64,000 nucleotides of DNA from CAZKSN01 sp964555585 (GCA_964555585.1 CAZKSN010000005.1:1-64000), one strand, 5' to 3'; shown: positions 34,508-44,493, counted from the stretch's first letter. A program made the numbers and translations. Notes: generated from the letters alone by a model not told the origin.

Positions 34508-36517
34508 TTATTCAGTTATTAATTTACTTCCTTCTTTTTCAATTAAATCAAATACAATAATATCATTGGAAACATTCAATCTTTTATTAGTATACTCTTT
34601 TAATCTTTCAATATAATCACTTTCTATCGGTTCATTTGTTAAAGATACATAATCATCTTTAAGATTATTGTAATAAACTTTGTTGGTTAAGAAATTTCCA
34701 TTAGGAAAGATAACAATCTTTTCATTATCACTAAATACATCATAACCTAGTTCATATTTGGTCTCAAATCCAAACATATTTGCTACTGTCGGAAGAATAT
34801 CGTACATTCCCATGACATCATCTACTTCAGTTTTGAATTTTTCATCACCAGACCATATTATCAATGGTGTGTTTTTTAATAAATCATACGCATAATTATC
34901 CATACTTATGTAGGTTGGGTCATCCTTATCTTTAACAGAATCACTGATTGGATCATAATTGTACAACAATTCATATTGACTTTTAGCTATTTTTGCATCA
35001 TGATCTCCGTAAAGAATAATAACTGTATCTTCAAGTATTCCATTTTCTCTTAAATCAGCAATCAGCTGACCTAAAGCTTCATCCAGATAGTGAACGGATT
35101 TGATGTAATTTCCCATTTCGGCACCCTCTAGATAATCAGCTGTATCAGTAACTTGAGCTCCATTTTCATCTGTATATGAATATGACATGGTTAAATCTAA
35201 GGTTGTTCTATCTAAGGTTGCCTTAAACGGTGAATGACTTGATAATGTAATGACAGTGGAAAAGAAAGGCGATTTGGTTTCTTTTATATCTTTTATAATT
35301 GGAACAATTTGATTAAAGAAGCTTTTATCTGATAAGCCCAAGCCGATCATTTCCTCTTCAGTTTCCTCATATGTACCTCTTGCAAAGAAATCCTGATATC
35401 CAAAATTTTTATGCATTATCTTTCTGTTCCAGTAATCTGCCTCATTTGCATGCATACTAAATGTATAATATCCTAAGTCATTGAAAAACTGCGGCATAGC
35501 TTCATAAGTTCTGTCAAAATAACTGACAAACACTGTTCCACTTGAAGATGGCATTAGTCCTGTCAATAAAGTAAATTCTGTATCAGAACTGGTTCCAACA
35601 CTTATCTGAGGGTAGAATTTTGAAAAATATATACCTTCTTCATACAACTGATTTAAAGTCGGAGTAATCTCCTGACCATTGATATTTAAATCAATCAAAA
35701 AGTTTTGAACGCTTTCCGCGTGAATAAAAATTACATTTTTACCTTTAAAAATATCTGTGTATTCATTTTTTTCCTTAACTTCAGAAGCAAACTTCTCTGA
35801 ATAGAATTCTCTGAATTCTCTGGCTGCCTCATCATATCCGAACAAAGTGCTTATTTTAGGTTTTATGCTTTGAATTATATCATTAAAAGTATAAATATAA
35901 ATTCCAAATTTCTGAACTATGTATTCTTTATTCCATTGTCTAATAAATCTGCTTGCATCTGTAACTGATGATGTAATAACTAAAAAGAATAAAATTACTA
36001 CTCCAACTAATAAAGTTCTGATAAAATCAGTTTTTTTTCTTTCCGTTTGTTTTATAGGATGATTTCTTTTATTTAAATTTATTCTTACGATAGCAAATAA
36101 CAACGGCGCAAACAAATAAATGAATTGATATATTTTCAATTTGGATGAGATAGAATCATCCACTTCACCGAGCATTTTCATTGTCGCTAATAGATTTACA
36201 GAAATAAATGAATGATAAAATTCATAATATATCGTATTTGCAACTCCTAAAAATGTAAAAAATAAAATAATAATAAATAAATAAATGAATCTATTTTTAG
36301 ATTTAAACAGATATGACAGAGATCCTATGAAGAGTATTATAGTTAAATCTGAAAAAAAAGGCTTGATATAAAATATTTTACCAACAGTAAAGAATCTTGT
36401 AAATATTCCAATAAATAACGATAATAAAACGTATGAAATAAATAATACGTTGTTTGATAGATATTTTCTTATATTTTTAATTGTTAAAGCAGATAATTTT
36501 TTAATTTTGCTTTTCAT
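34508..36517 (-). CDS. LTA-synthase-like sulfatase-family transferase
   Basis: 669 aa, with five N-terminal membrane segments and a large extracellular alkaline-phosphatase-fold domain from about residue 255. Metal-binding Glu268 lies in HAES, the nucleophile region is GTSSDTEF (308-315), and later blocks include SMHANEADYWNR and YGDHDAK. LtaS enzymes polymerise glycerol-phosphate from phosphatidylglycerol outside the cell. Staphylococcus uses a Thr in KTSDSE; here Thr309 or Ser310 could be the nucleophile. Other members of this family are phosphoethanolamine or phosphoglycerol transferases, so the product is not certain. It is first in an operon with the LCP gene, behind a good promoter. Confidence 0.88.
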   Translation of the reverse strand: MKSKIKKLSALTIKNIRKYLSNNVLFISYVLLSLFIGIFTRFFTVGKIFYIKPFFSDLTIILFIGSLSYLFKSKNRFIYLFIIILFFTFLGVANTIYYEFYHSFISVNLLATMKMLGEVDDSISSKLKIYQFIYLFAPLLFAIVRINLNKRNHPIKQTERKKTDFIRTLLVGVVILFFLVITSSVTDASRFIRQWNKEYIVQKFGIYIYTFNDIIQSIKPKISTLFGYDEAAREFREFYSEKFASEVKEKNEYTDIFKGKNVIFIHAESVQNFLIDLNINGQEITPTLNQLYEEGIYFSKFYPQISVGTSSDTEFTLLTGLMPSSSGTVFVSYFDRTYEAMPQFFNDLGYYTFSMHANEADYWNRKIMHKNFGYQDFFARGTYEETEEEMIGLGLSDKSFFNQIVPIIKDIKETKSPFFSTVITLSSHSPFKATLDRTTLDLTMSYSYTDENGAQVTDTADYLEGAEMGNYIKSVHYLDEALGQLIADLRENGILEDTVIILYGDHDAKIAKSQYELLYNYDPISDSVKDKDDPTYISMDNYAYDLLKNTPLIIWSGDEKFKTEVDDVMGMYDILPTVANMFGFETKYELGYDVFSDNEKIVIFPNGNFLTNKVYYNNLKDDYVSLTNEPIESDYIERLKEYTNKRLNVSNDIIVFDLIEKEGSKLITE

Positions 36518-36541
36518 ACTTTCTTCCTTCCAGTTATAATA

Positions 36542-36570
36542 ATTATAACAAACTGAAAATCATATTTCAA
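36542..36570 (-). promoter_or_regulatory. Promoter of the LtaS-like/LCP operon
   Basis: The minus strand reads TTGAAA (36570-36565), 17 bases, then TATAAT with a TGT extension (36550-36542). A GGAAGG site follows before ATG 36517. Confidence 0.75.
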
Positions 36571-36594
36571 TTTATAATATTATTATTTACAGAT

Positions 36595-36618
36595 AAAAAG
36601 AGTTAATTAACTCTTTTT
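36595..36618 (-). terminator. Terminator of the GGDEF/YihY unit
   Basis: AAAAAGAGTTAATTAACTCTTTTT is a perfect palindrome overlapping the last codons of the YihY-like gene. On the minus strand it ends in a T run. Confidence 0.75.
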
Positions 36619-37497
36619 GCTTTTATTTTTACTTTCTTCTATTTTTTCCTTTATTTCATTCAATTTTATTGTATTGGTTCTTTCAGTTTGCTCTTCTATA
36701 TTTCTATAGTTCAACACTAAGCCAACAATAAATACATATGCCATAAAATAAAACCACAACATAAGTATGATAATATTAGACAGCCCGCCGTAATAAACAT
36801 TGTAACTTGCTATAGTATTAACATAATATGAATACACAGTAGTTATTACTATCCAGAAAAATGTTGTAAATAATGCTCCCTTATTAACATACTTGCTTGG
36901 AATCTTTTCATCAGGAGCAATGGTATATATTATTTTTATTAATATAAATATTACCAGAATTGATAATGGCAGATTTAATATTGAAAATATTATATTGAAT
37001 ACTGTAAGAAAATTATTGCTTAAGTTTAAGCTTAATAATAGTTTTAATATTGATGTACCAAATAAAGGCACTATTAAAATAAACAGGAATAATATTATCA
37101 TGAGTATAGTAATTATTATAGCCTTTATCCTTCTCCTCAAATAACCTAGATTAGGCAGATTGAATACAGTATTGGAAGCTATTATAATTGAATCAGCTCC
37201 ATTACTTGCAAGATAAAATGCTACAAATAATACAAAGATGCTCTGAAAGGAAATATTATGATTGGTAAGTATAGGTGAAAGTAGATTTGCAACTTCAGTA
37301 GAAAATGAATTTTCAATAAAATCAGTTATTATATGAACTGATATGTTGAAAGAAGTTGCAACATATACTATAAGAGAAATAATTGGAACTATGGATAATA
37401 CAAAAAAGAAAGCCAGATGTCCAGGTAATATACTCATTTCTCTTTTTTTTAATAAATCTATGAAATTTTTCCAGAAATAACTAATTTTGTCTTTCAC
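36607..37497 (-). CDS. YihY/BrkB-family membrane protein
   Basis: 296 aa with six or seven hydrophobic segments and the family hallmark near the N-terminus, LPGHLAFFFVLSIVPIISL, plus NVYYGGLSNIIILMLWFYF near the end. The family (once called ribonuclease BN in error) is widely conserved, and its function is unclear; some members affect virulence or serum resistance. The C-terminal tail is Lys/Glu-rich and cytoplasmic. It overlaps the end of the GGDEF gene by 17 bases, so the two are translationally coupled. Confidence 0.88.
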   Translation of the reverse strand: MKDKISYFWKNFIDLLKKREMSILPGHLAFFFVLSIVPIISLIVYVATSFNISVHIITDFIENSFSTEVANLLSPILTNHNISFQSIFVLFVAFYLASNGADSIIIASNTVFNLPNLGYLRRRIKAIIITILMIILFLFILIVPLFGTSILKLLLSLNLSNNFLTVFNIIFSILNLPLSILVIFILIKIIYTIAPDEKIPSKYVNKGALFTTFFWIVITTVYSYYVNTIASYNVYYGGLSNIIILMLWFYFMAYVFIVGLVLNYRNIEEQTERTNTIKLNEIKEKIEESKNKSKKS

Positions 37498-39514
37498 TTT
37501 CTACACCTTTATTTTCTCTCATCATTATTGCGGCTTCATTAATTGCATCATCTATAGTCTTTAATTCATTATCTATCATTGAATATCCAATTGCCACACC
37601 ATATTTTTCATATGGAAGTGAACTTTTAAACTCCTTATATAATTTATGTAAATAAGAAGTAATTATTTTTTCATCATAACCAACTAGGTAAATCATGAAT
37701 TCATTTCCATCGGTTCTCATGATTTCAGAATTTTCTCTTTGAGTTCTGATCAGAACATTAGCGGCTGCTCTAATCTGCTTATCTCCCTCTTCATGACCCT
37801 TCTTGTCATTTAATTCTTTAATACTGTTTAAATCCATCAGTATAATTGTCTGAGGAAACACTTTATTCTTTTCCCAATAACTAATATTATCATTTAAATA
37901 ATTTCTGTTTTTTAAATTTGTTAATACATCCAGATATAACATTCTGTCTTCTTTTTTAATTCTTTTACTTATATAAAGTTTATTTGTAAAGCGATATGCC
38001 ATCAAAATTATAATTGCTCCTGCTAAGGAAACATAGAATATATTATTTATTAAGAATGATGAGATAATATTTGTATGAGAGGTTCTTATAGTATTTTTAA
38101 TGGCTTTATATTCAATTTCATTTCTGCTCAAAATACTGATATAGAAATTAAATAATTCATTAAATGGTTTATTTTCATTACTTAGCAGATAATTGTCATT
38201 TAATTTTATTGTATCCATAAATCTGATACTGTAATCACTAAATTTACTATCTTTATAATAGTCATAGGTTGATTTTTCAGTAATAATAACAGAATTCTCA
38301 TCAATGTTATTTAATAAAGACTTAATATTCTTGTATGTTTTTATAGTAAATAATTTTTTATTACTTATTGTATTTGTCAAATTCGTATCTGAAATCATAG
38401 ATACTGTATAATTTGATAAACTGTAGATTGAATTCACAACTATTGTAGAATCATGATCAATCAATACAACATATTCAGTATTTCCCAGATTTGTTGAATT
38501 TGTATAATAAGGATTGGTTATAGAATATGGATTATATGCAATATCTATTTTTTTATTGTTTAAAGCTTCTGTCAATTTATCTATTGAACCATATTCAACA
38601 TATTTATAAGTAGCTCCAGTTAAATTTTCAAAAGATGAAAGATATTCATTATTTATTCCGGTAAATGTTCTGTTCACCTTTCCCTCATATGGTATATTCT
38701 GAATATAGCCTACAATAAAATCATCTGTAACAATAGATTCCTTATCCAATTCGGAAAAATTATTAATGTTGAAATATAATTCCAAGAAATACTCATTAAT
38801 TTTATTATTTAACTCCTCACTCCATCTATTTAAAAATTTTTCAAGAATTCCGTTTATTTTATTGTTTTTCTCTAAAGAAATTGAAAAATAAGAATATAAT
38901 CCATCCAAGTGATAGTCTATGCTTAAGTTACTTTCCAAAATGTCATCAATATAATTGTATAATGGAATAATTCCCAGAGAAACATCTCCATTGTTTAAAC
39001 CTACCTGCAGTTCATCAATGGAATTGTATGTCTTATATGAAATGCTTGTATATTCAGTTAAATAATATGATACATTTGTTAAATCTGATGATAATACTCC
39101 AATTGTTTTATTCTTTAAATCATTCAGGCTACCTATATTTGCATCATTTTTAGAAACAACAACATAATGATCTCTGAACAATATTAAATCATTGGATTCA
39201 ATGCTTGTTTTTTGTTCCAAAGTTGTTATATTGGTACCTGTATGAAGAATATTAAAACTTAAACCAGTATCGGTTTCCAAACTGTTTATAAAATCATAAA
39301 ATACACCTTCACCATTTAGTGAAAAAATCGGCAAATCTGTTTCCACTTCAATATCAATTGAAGTATTAAGCTGATCATTAATCCATTTCTTCTCAGAAAA
39401 TGAATAATTATTACTCTTACTGATTATATAATACATTGTAGCAACAAATACTAACACTACAATTAATGATACAACCAGTATATAACGAAGTTTTTTCTTC
39501 CTATTTCTTTTCAT
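37481..39514 (-). CDS. Membrane sensor with two solute-binding-like domains and a degenerate GGDEF domain
   Basis: 677 aa. An N-terminal membrane segment (about 11-30) precedes two tandem extracellular domains of the SBP_bac_3 type (about 45-260 and 265-480). A second membrane segment (about 495-512) and a cytoplasmic GGDEF domain follow. The pattern is that of a ligand-sensing diguanylate cyclase. The active-site motif reads DGNEF (602-606) instead of GG(D/E)EF, so the metal-binding acid at position three is Asn. Cyclic-di-GMP synthesis is therefore doubtful, and the domain may sense GTP or act by binding. It is followed by the YihY-like gene with a 17-base overlap. Confidence 0.85.
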   Translation of the reverse strand: MKRNRKKKLRYILVVSLIVVLVFVATMYYIISKSNNYSFSEKKWINDQLNTSIDIEVETDLPIFSLNGEGVFYDFINSLETDTGLSFNILHTGTNITTLEQKTSIESNDLILFRDHYVVVSKNDANIGSLNDLKNKTIGVLSSDLTNVSYYLTEYTSISYKTYNSIDELQVGLNNGDVSLGIIPLYNYIDDILESNLSIDYHLDGLYSYFSISLEKNNKINGILEKFLNRWSEELNNKINEYFLELYFNINNFSELDKESIVTDDFIVGYIQNIPYEGKVNRTFTGINNEYLSSFENLTGATYKYVEYGSIDKLTEALNNKKIDIAYNPYSITNPYYTNSTNLGNTEYVVLIDHDSTIVVNSIYSLSNYTVSMISDTNLTNTISNKKLFTIKTYKNIKSLLNNIDENSVIITEKSTYDYYKDSKFSDYSIRFMDTIKLNDNYLLSNENKPFNELFNFYISILSRNEIEYKAIKNTIRTSHTNIISSFLINNIFYVSLAGAIIILMAYRFTNKLYISKRIKKEDRMLYLDVLTNLKNRNYLNDNISYWEKNKVFPQTIILMDLNSIKELNDKKGHEEGDKQIRAAANVLIRTQRENSEIMRTDGNEFMIYLVGYDEKIITSYLHKLYKEFKSSLPYEKYGVAIGYSMIDNELKTIDDAINEAAIMMRENKGVESERQN

Positions 39515-39524
39515 CTTTTTCCTC

Positions 39525-39995
39525 TTAACTATTTATCCAAACTACTACCTGGCTTGAAGAGTTTTTGTAACCCATGGTAGGATAAAATTCATCTTCGGTA
39601 ATTGTTTCAGCTGTTAAAATATATTGAATATCATAAAATAATTTTTCCTCTTCAGAAAATGCTTCCAAAGATTTTAAGGCCAGACTTTTTGCATCTTTAA
39701 CCTTGGTTGCCTTTACAAAATCTATTGTAATATATATTATTTTACCCTTTAAATCCAGTATAACTTCACCCACGTTGTCATTTGATTCATAAATTGCCTG
39801 AACATCTGATTCAATATCCTTATCTAATTCATTTTCAGATATTCCTTCAAGTCTATCTCCATAGGTATCATTATTAATGCCTATATAGAAGTATTTTACC
39901 AGCCCATATATAATCAACAAAAAACATACTATTAATATTATTATAAGAACAAACCAAACCTTATTGCGTATAAATAATTTTTTTAATTTATTCAT
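39525..39995 (-). CDS. Single-pass membrane protein, 156 aa
   Basis: Unrecognised. One hydrophobic segment (about residues 13-36) is preceded by a Lys/Arg-rich cytoplasmic N-terminus. The remainder is an acidic extracellular domain with alternating beta and helix (DGKIIYITIDFVKATKVKDAKSLALKS-like region; AEEKLF). It lies ten bases upstream of the GGDEF sensor gene and probably shares its transcript, so it could be a partner of that sensor. GAGGTGA lies before ATG. Confidence 0.72.
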   Translation of the reverse strand: MNKLKKLFIRNKVWFVLIIILIVCFLLIIYGLVKYFYIGINNDTYGDRLEGISENELDKDIESDVQAIYESNDNVGEVILDLKGKIIYITIDFVKATKVKDAKSLALKSLEAFSEEEKLFYDIQYILTAETITEDEFYPTMGYKNSSSQVVVWINS

Positions 39996-40015
39996 TATTC
40001 ACCTCAACTTTTTTT

Positions 40016-40021
40016 ATTATA
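40016..40021 (-). promoter_or_regulatory. Possible -10 element of the 156-aa/GGDEF/YihY unit
   Basis: TATAAT on the minus strand, upstream of GAGGTGA and ATG 39995. The -35 region (TAGTAA at 17 bases) is poor. Confidence 0.45.
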
Positions 40022-40046
40022 CTACATATCATTATGATTTACTAGT

Positions 40047-42014
40047 TTACATTTTTATGTATTTATCTAGATTAGTTTTATCCCAAATATTAATATTTAA
40101 CTGCTTTGCTTTTTCATACTTTGAACCCGGATTTTCTCCAACAATTACAATATCTGTTTTTTTAGATACAGATTCAGTTGTATATCCACCTTTATTTTCA
40201 ATTATGTCCTTTAATTCTTCTCTAGAGTATTTATCAAAAGAACCGGTAATAACAAATGTCTTATTAATAAAATTTATATCTAATTCTTCATTTTTATGTA
40301 TATATTTTACATTTATTCCTAATTTTATCAAATTTTCAATTTCTTCATTATTTTTTTCGTCATTAAAATAATTTATAATATTATCTGCGAGTATCTCTCC
40401 AATATCTCTAATATTCATCAGTTCTTCCTTAGAGGCATTCATTAAGATTTTCAAATCCAAAAATCTTTTACTCAATACCCTGGCGGTTTTTAATCCCACA
40501 CCACTTATTCCAAGAGCAAACAGTAGTCGCTCCAAAGAATTGCCCTTACTTCTCTCAATACTATTAAATAAATTATTTATACTTTTTTCTCCAAAACCTT
40601 CAAGTTCTGTAAGTTCTTCCTTTTTATCATTAAGTCTGTAAAAATCTTTAAATGATTTAATATATCCAAAATTGTAAAAATCCTCTACTATATTTTCTCC
40701 AAAGCCTTCAATGTTCATGGCATCTCTGCTTGCAAAGTGAATTAAACTCTCAATATTTCTGGCAGGACATTTCTGATTAGGACAAAATGTATCTACAAAA
40801 CCTTCTTTTTTTAACAGCTCATGTCCACATATCGGACATTTATCTATCATTTTGAATTCAGTAGTTTCCTCTCTTCTCTTTTCTTCAACCTTTACAACTT
40901 CAGGTATTACATCTCCGGCCTTTCTAATATAAACATAATCATTAATTCTGATATCTTTCTCTTTTACGAAATCTTCATTGTGAAGAGTAGCTCTTTTAAT
41001 TGTGCTTCCCTGAACTCTTACAGGTTCAAGTACTGCATTCGGGGTTATTGCTCCGGTTCTGCCAACAGTAAAAATAATATCTTTTAGTCTTGTCAAAACT
41101 TCAGTTGCCGGAAATTTATATGCAGTTGCCCATTTTGGAACCTTGGCAGTATATCCAAGTTCAATCTGATCACTTATATTGTTCAGTTTAATTACTATGC
41201 CATCAATCTCATATTCCAAACTATCTCTGTGCTCCGTCCAGTATTTTATAAACTCCAATACTTCATCAAGATTTCTGCAAAGTTTAATATTTGGATTTAC
41301 TTTTAAACCCAACTTTTTAAAATATTCCAAAGTTTCATAATGAGTTTTAAACGGACTGTTGGGTAAATGGTATAGAAATATATCCAATTTTCTCTTAGCT
41401 GCTATCTTAGAATTCAATTGTCTTACAGAACCGGCAGCAGCATTTCTTGGATTCTGAAACAAATACTGATTATTTTCAGCTCTATATTCATTTAATTCAT
41501 TAAACGCCTTTTTACTCATGAATACTTCACCACGAACTGTTAAATCAACTGGTTCACTCAATTTTAAGGCAATACTTTTTATCGTCTTTACATTATGAGT
41601 AATATCCTCTCCTACAGTTCCGTCTCCTCTGGTGGCAGCTCTTTCAAGTATTCCATTCTTATATTCCAAGGATACCGCAAGTCCATCTATTTTTAATTCA
41701 CACACATATTCTCTGTTGCTGATGACTTTAGAAATTCTTTCATCAAATTCTCTTATCTCAGTTTCATTAAACACATTTCCCAAACTGAGCATTGGAATAT
41801 TATGAGTAACCTTTTTAAATTCATCTATAACAACTGATCCAACTCTTTCTGTTGGAGAGTCTTTTCTTTTTAAATCAGGATATTTAGTTTCAAGATTAAT
41901 TAGTTCATTTATTAATCTGTCGTATTCGGCATCAGTTACACTGGGTTTATCCAATATATAATATTCATAATTATATTTATTCAATAACTCAACAAGTTCA
42001 TCAATTCTATTCAT
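40047..42014 (-). CDS. ligA: NAD-dependent DNA ligase
   Basis: 655 aa. It seals nicks between Okazaki fragments and repair patches with NAD+ as adenylate donor. Order of domains: Ia (YNYEYYILDKPSVTDAEYD), adenylation domain with Lys108 in KIDG, and OB fold. A four-Cys zinc finger (CPICGHELLKKEGFVDTFC), helix-hairpin-helix repeats and a C-terminal BRCT domain (NKTFVITGSFDKYSRE) follow. Length is normal. It has its own possible -10 (TATAAT at 42036-42031) and GGTGA. No pcrA-ligA pairing: pcrA is 2.5 kb away beyond two genes, one on the other strand. Confidence 0.97.
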   Translation of the reverse strand: MNRIDELVELLNKYNYEYYILDKPSVTDAEYDRLINELINLETKYPDLKRKDSPTERVGSVVIDEFKKVTHNIPMLSLGNVFNETEIREFDERISKVISNREYVCELKIDGLAVSLEYKNGILERAATRGDGTVGEDITHNVKTIKSIALKLSEPVDLTVRGEVFMSKKAFNELNEYRAENNQYLFQNPRNAAAGSVRQLNSKIAAKRKLDIFLYHLPNSPFKTHYETLEYFKKLGLKVNPNIKLCRNLDEVLEFIKYWTEHRDSLEYEIDGIVIKLNNISDQIELGYTAKVPKWATAYKFPATEVLTRLKDIIFTVGRTGAITPNAVLEPVRVQGSTIKRATLHNEDFVKEKDIRINDYVYIRKAGDVIPEVVKVEEKRREETTEFKMIDKCPICGHELLKKEGFVDTFCPNQKCPARNIESLIHFASRDAMNIEGFGENIVEDFYNFGYIKSFKDFYRLNDKKEELTELEGFGEKSINNLFNSIERSKGNSLERLLFALGISGVGLKTARVLSKRFLDLKILMNASKEELMNIRDIGEILADNIINYFNDEKNNEEIENLIKLGINVKYIHKNEELDINFINKTFVITGSFDKYSREELKDIIENKGGYTTESVSKKTDIVIVGENPGSKYEKAKQLNINIWDKTNLDKYIKM

Positions 42015-42069
42015 ATTTTCACCTGTATTTATTATACAATAATTGGGAGTATTATTCTATTTTATTTCT

Positions 42070-42969
42070 TTATTTTAATAAACTTTTTCTCAAAATATCC
42101 TGTTTCTGTTCACAAAAATAAATATAAATAGATTTCATATCATCGTTAATACTTATATGTCTATTTTCTTCAAAATTTCTGAAAAATTCATCAATATTTA
42201 AATCAACAAAACTCTTAACAACGTTTATATTTTCTTTATATTTATTTAATACTATTAAAAATTCTTCAGAAGGTATAATAATATTTCCAAAATAATTTGA
42301 ATATTTATTCATTTGAATTAATGAATCTTTTTTATAAATATCATATAAAATACCATTTTTTTCTAAAGTTAAATCTAAGTGAGAAAAATTAAAAGAACCT
42401 CCATAATCAAATGCAGGTGCTAAAAGTAAAGGAGAATTTGTCTTATCTTCTTTTTCAAATAATAGATTCTCTTCATTCTTTCTATCCCATTGACCCATAA
42501 AAAAGTCTAATATCAATAATTTAAATAAATCTTTTGATATTTCAATAAAATTATTATTATTAATACACTCTTTTTTTAATAGATTAATATTATATAAATA
42601 GTCAAAAGAAATATTTCTTTCTATTAAATCCTCAGGTGTATAATATTTATAATTTTCTTTTTTAAAATTTTTGGAAATTAAAGCACATTTTAGATTATTT
42701 ATTTTTTCATATTCCAAATGATATAATTCTACTAACTCATCATCTATTATTACTAAACTATTTTCAACAGATTTTAAAGAAATAATTTTAGCAAAGTCTT
42801 CTCCCAATAGTTCATTTAAAATTTTAGTATCATATATTCTTTTTTTCAATAAATAATCACTATTCCATAAATTAAACCATTTATAAGCGACATCACTTTT
42901 AAATTTTGAAGGTGATAAGCTATCAATTCTTTTTATTTTCTGTTCATCTAAAATTGAATAATTATTCAT
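42070..42969 (-). CDS. HipA-like/PI-kinase-fold protein
   Basis: 299 aa, soluble. The C-terminal half has the layout of the HipA/phosphatidylinositol-kinase-like fold: catalytic-loop Asp162 and Asn167 in WDRKNEENLL, and a metal-binding Asp188 in FDYGGS that corresponds to the DFG Asp. HipA-type enzymes are Ser/Thr kinases, some of them toxins; CtkA-like relatives lack a HipB partner. No HipB-like antitoxin gene is next to it, and the gene stands alone behind a good promoter. Function cannot be set from sequence: a kinase, a pseudokinase or a phage-type defence effector are all possible. The N-terminal 120 residues match nothing I know. Confidence 0.6.
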   Translation of the reverse strand: MNNYSILDEQKIKRIDSLSPSKFKSDVAYKWFNLWNSDYLLKKRIYDTKILNELLGEDFAKIISLKSVENSLVIIDDELVELYHLEYEKINNLKCALISKNFKKENYKYYTPEDLIERNISFDYLYNINLLKKECINNNNFIEISKDLFKLLILDFFMGQWDRKNEENLLFEKEDKTNSPLLLAPAFDYGGSFNFSHLDLTLEKNGILYDIYKKDSLIQMNKYSNYFGNIIIPSEEFLIVLNKYKENINVVKSFVDLNIDEFFRNFEENRHISINDDMKSIYIYFCEQKQDILRKSLLK

Positions 42970-42994
42970 AATAAACTCCTAAAAACAAGTGTAT

Positions 42995-43023
42995 ATTATA
43001 TCACAAATCAATATAAATATCAA
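42995..43023 (-). promoter_or_regulatory. Promoter of the HipA-like gene
   Basis: The minus strand reads TTGATA (43023-43018), 17 bases, then TATAAT with a TGA extension (43003-42995). TTAGGAG lies before ATG 42969. A strong-looking promoter for a single gene. Confidence 0.75.
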
Positions 43024-43068
43024 TTTTGTATTGATAGAAAATCTATAGTAGCGTAATTATTTTCATTA

Positions 43069-43077
43069 TGTTAAAAT
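43069..43077 (+). promoter_or_regulatory. Extended -10 promoter of the FAD-dependent dehydrogenase gene
   Basis: TGTTAAAAT, with transcription expected near 43084 and a TGAGGT site before ATG 43096. Confidence 0.5.
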
Positions 43078-43095
43078 GAAGTTGAGGTAATTGAA

Positions 43096-44493
43096 ATGAG
43101 TTATGATGTTGGAATTATCGGATGTGGTCCGGCTGGAATATTTACTGCATTGGAACTGTTAAAAGAAAGACCAGATCTTAAAATTATTATGTTTGACAGA
43201 GGTAAAAGTATTGAAGTAAGAAAGTGTCCTAAAGAAAAAACTGGAAAATGTATTTTTTGCAAACCCTGCAATATATCATGCGGTTTTGGTGGAGCAGGTG
43301 CATTTTCTGATGGTAAATTAAGTCTTTCAAAAGATGTCGGAGGCTGGCTGGAAGATTATTTGGGTACTGAGAAAATAAATGAAATGATTAAATATGTAGA
43401 CAATATTTATTTAAGTTTTGGAGCGAATGAGAACATTGAATATAATGAGAAATTTGCTGATGAAATGTATGAAAAATGTAAAAATGTGGGATTGAATTTC
43501 ATTAAGTGTCCCATAAGACATTTGGGTACTGAAAAGTGTTCAGTAATAATGAAATTAATGTATGACGAAATAATTAAACACAGTAATGTTGCTATTTTAC
43601 ATAATACAGATATTATAAAGACTGATATAAAGGACAGAATCAAGAAAATATATACCAAAGAGAATATATATGAATGCAGTACACTTGTTTATGCAGTCGG
43701 CAGAAGTGGAGCTGACTGGCTTTTAAATGAATGTAAAAATAATGATATAAAAGTATTAAATAATCAGGTGGATTTGGGAGTAAGAGTGGAACTGCCTAGA
43801 ATAATTACTGATCCCATTACAGACAAACTTTATGAATTTAAAGTATACAATAAATCAAAAACTTCACAAAATCTAGTCAGAACCTTCTGTATGAGTCCTG
43901 GAGGATTTGTGGCTCAGGAAAACTATCATGATGATTTGGTTTGTGTTAACGGTCACAGTTTCAAAGATAAAAAAAGCAGTTTAACAAACTTTGCATTGCT
44001 TGTTTCTGCTCATTTCACTGAACCGTTTGATGATCCTATTGAATATGGAAGATATATTGCAAAACTTTCCAATATGCTTACTAAAAATAAAGTCATGGTG
44101 CAAAGATTATGTGATTTAAAAAGAGGAAAGAGAAGTACAAAAGAAAGAATGAAACTTCTTTCATATGAGCCTACTTTAACTGATGCGGAACCGGGGGATT
44201 TAACTTTTGTAATTCCACATAGAATTATGAATGCAATACTTGAAACATTTGAGGAGCTTGAAAAAATATGTCCCGGAATAGCTTCAGATGAAACTATTCT
44301 ATATGGTGTAGAGGTAAAATTCTACTCTGCAAAAACCAAGGTAGACAATAATTTGGAAACTGATATAAAAAATGTATACGCAATTGGTGATGGTGCAGGA
44401 ATAACCAGAGGACTCATGCAGGCATCAATTAGCGGTGTAACAGTCGCACAGAATATATTAGAAAAAATAAAAGATAAGGAATTAATAAAATGA
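43096..44493 (+). CDS. FAD-dependent dehydrogenase, COG2509-type flavoprotein
   Basis: 465-aa flavoprotein of the group annotated as uncharacterised FAD-dependent dehydrogenases. The Rossmann GxGxxG is GIIGCGPAGIFTA. A Cys-rich stretch follows at about 48-62 (KTGKCIFCKPCNISCGFGGAGAFSDGK), and the C-terminal FAD block reads NVYAIGDGAGITRGLMQASISG. Members are cytoplasmic and widespread in anaerobes; the substrate is unknown, although some work in redox of thiols or thioredoxin-like partners. It is transcribed alone, divergently from the HipA-like gene, and ends at a bidirectional terminator shared with pcrA. Confidence 0.88.
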   Translation: MSYDVGIIGCGPAGIFTALELLKERPDLKIIMFDRGKSIEVRKCPKEKTGKCIFCKPCNISCGFGGAGAFSDGKLSLSKDVGGWLEDYLGTEKINEMIKYVDNIYLSFGANENIEYNEKFADEMYEKCKNVGLNFIKCPIRHLGTEKCSVIMKLMYDEIIKHSNVAILHNTDIIKTDIKDRIKKIYTKENIYECSTLVYAVGRSGADWLLNECKNNDIKVLNNQVDLGVRVELPRIITDPITDKLYEFKVYNKSKTSQNLVRTFCMSPGGFVAQENYHDDLVCVNGHSFKDKKSSLTNFALLVSAHFTEPFDDPIEYGRYIAKLSNMLTKNKVMVQRLCDLKRGKRSTKERMKLLSYEPTLTDAEPGDLTFVIPHRIMNAILETFEELEKICPGIASDETILYGVEVKFYSAKTKVDNNLETDIKNVYAIGDGAGITRGLMQASISGVTVAQNILEKIKDKELIK

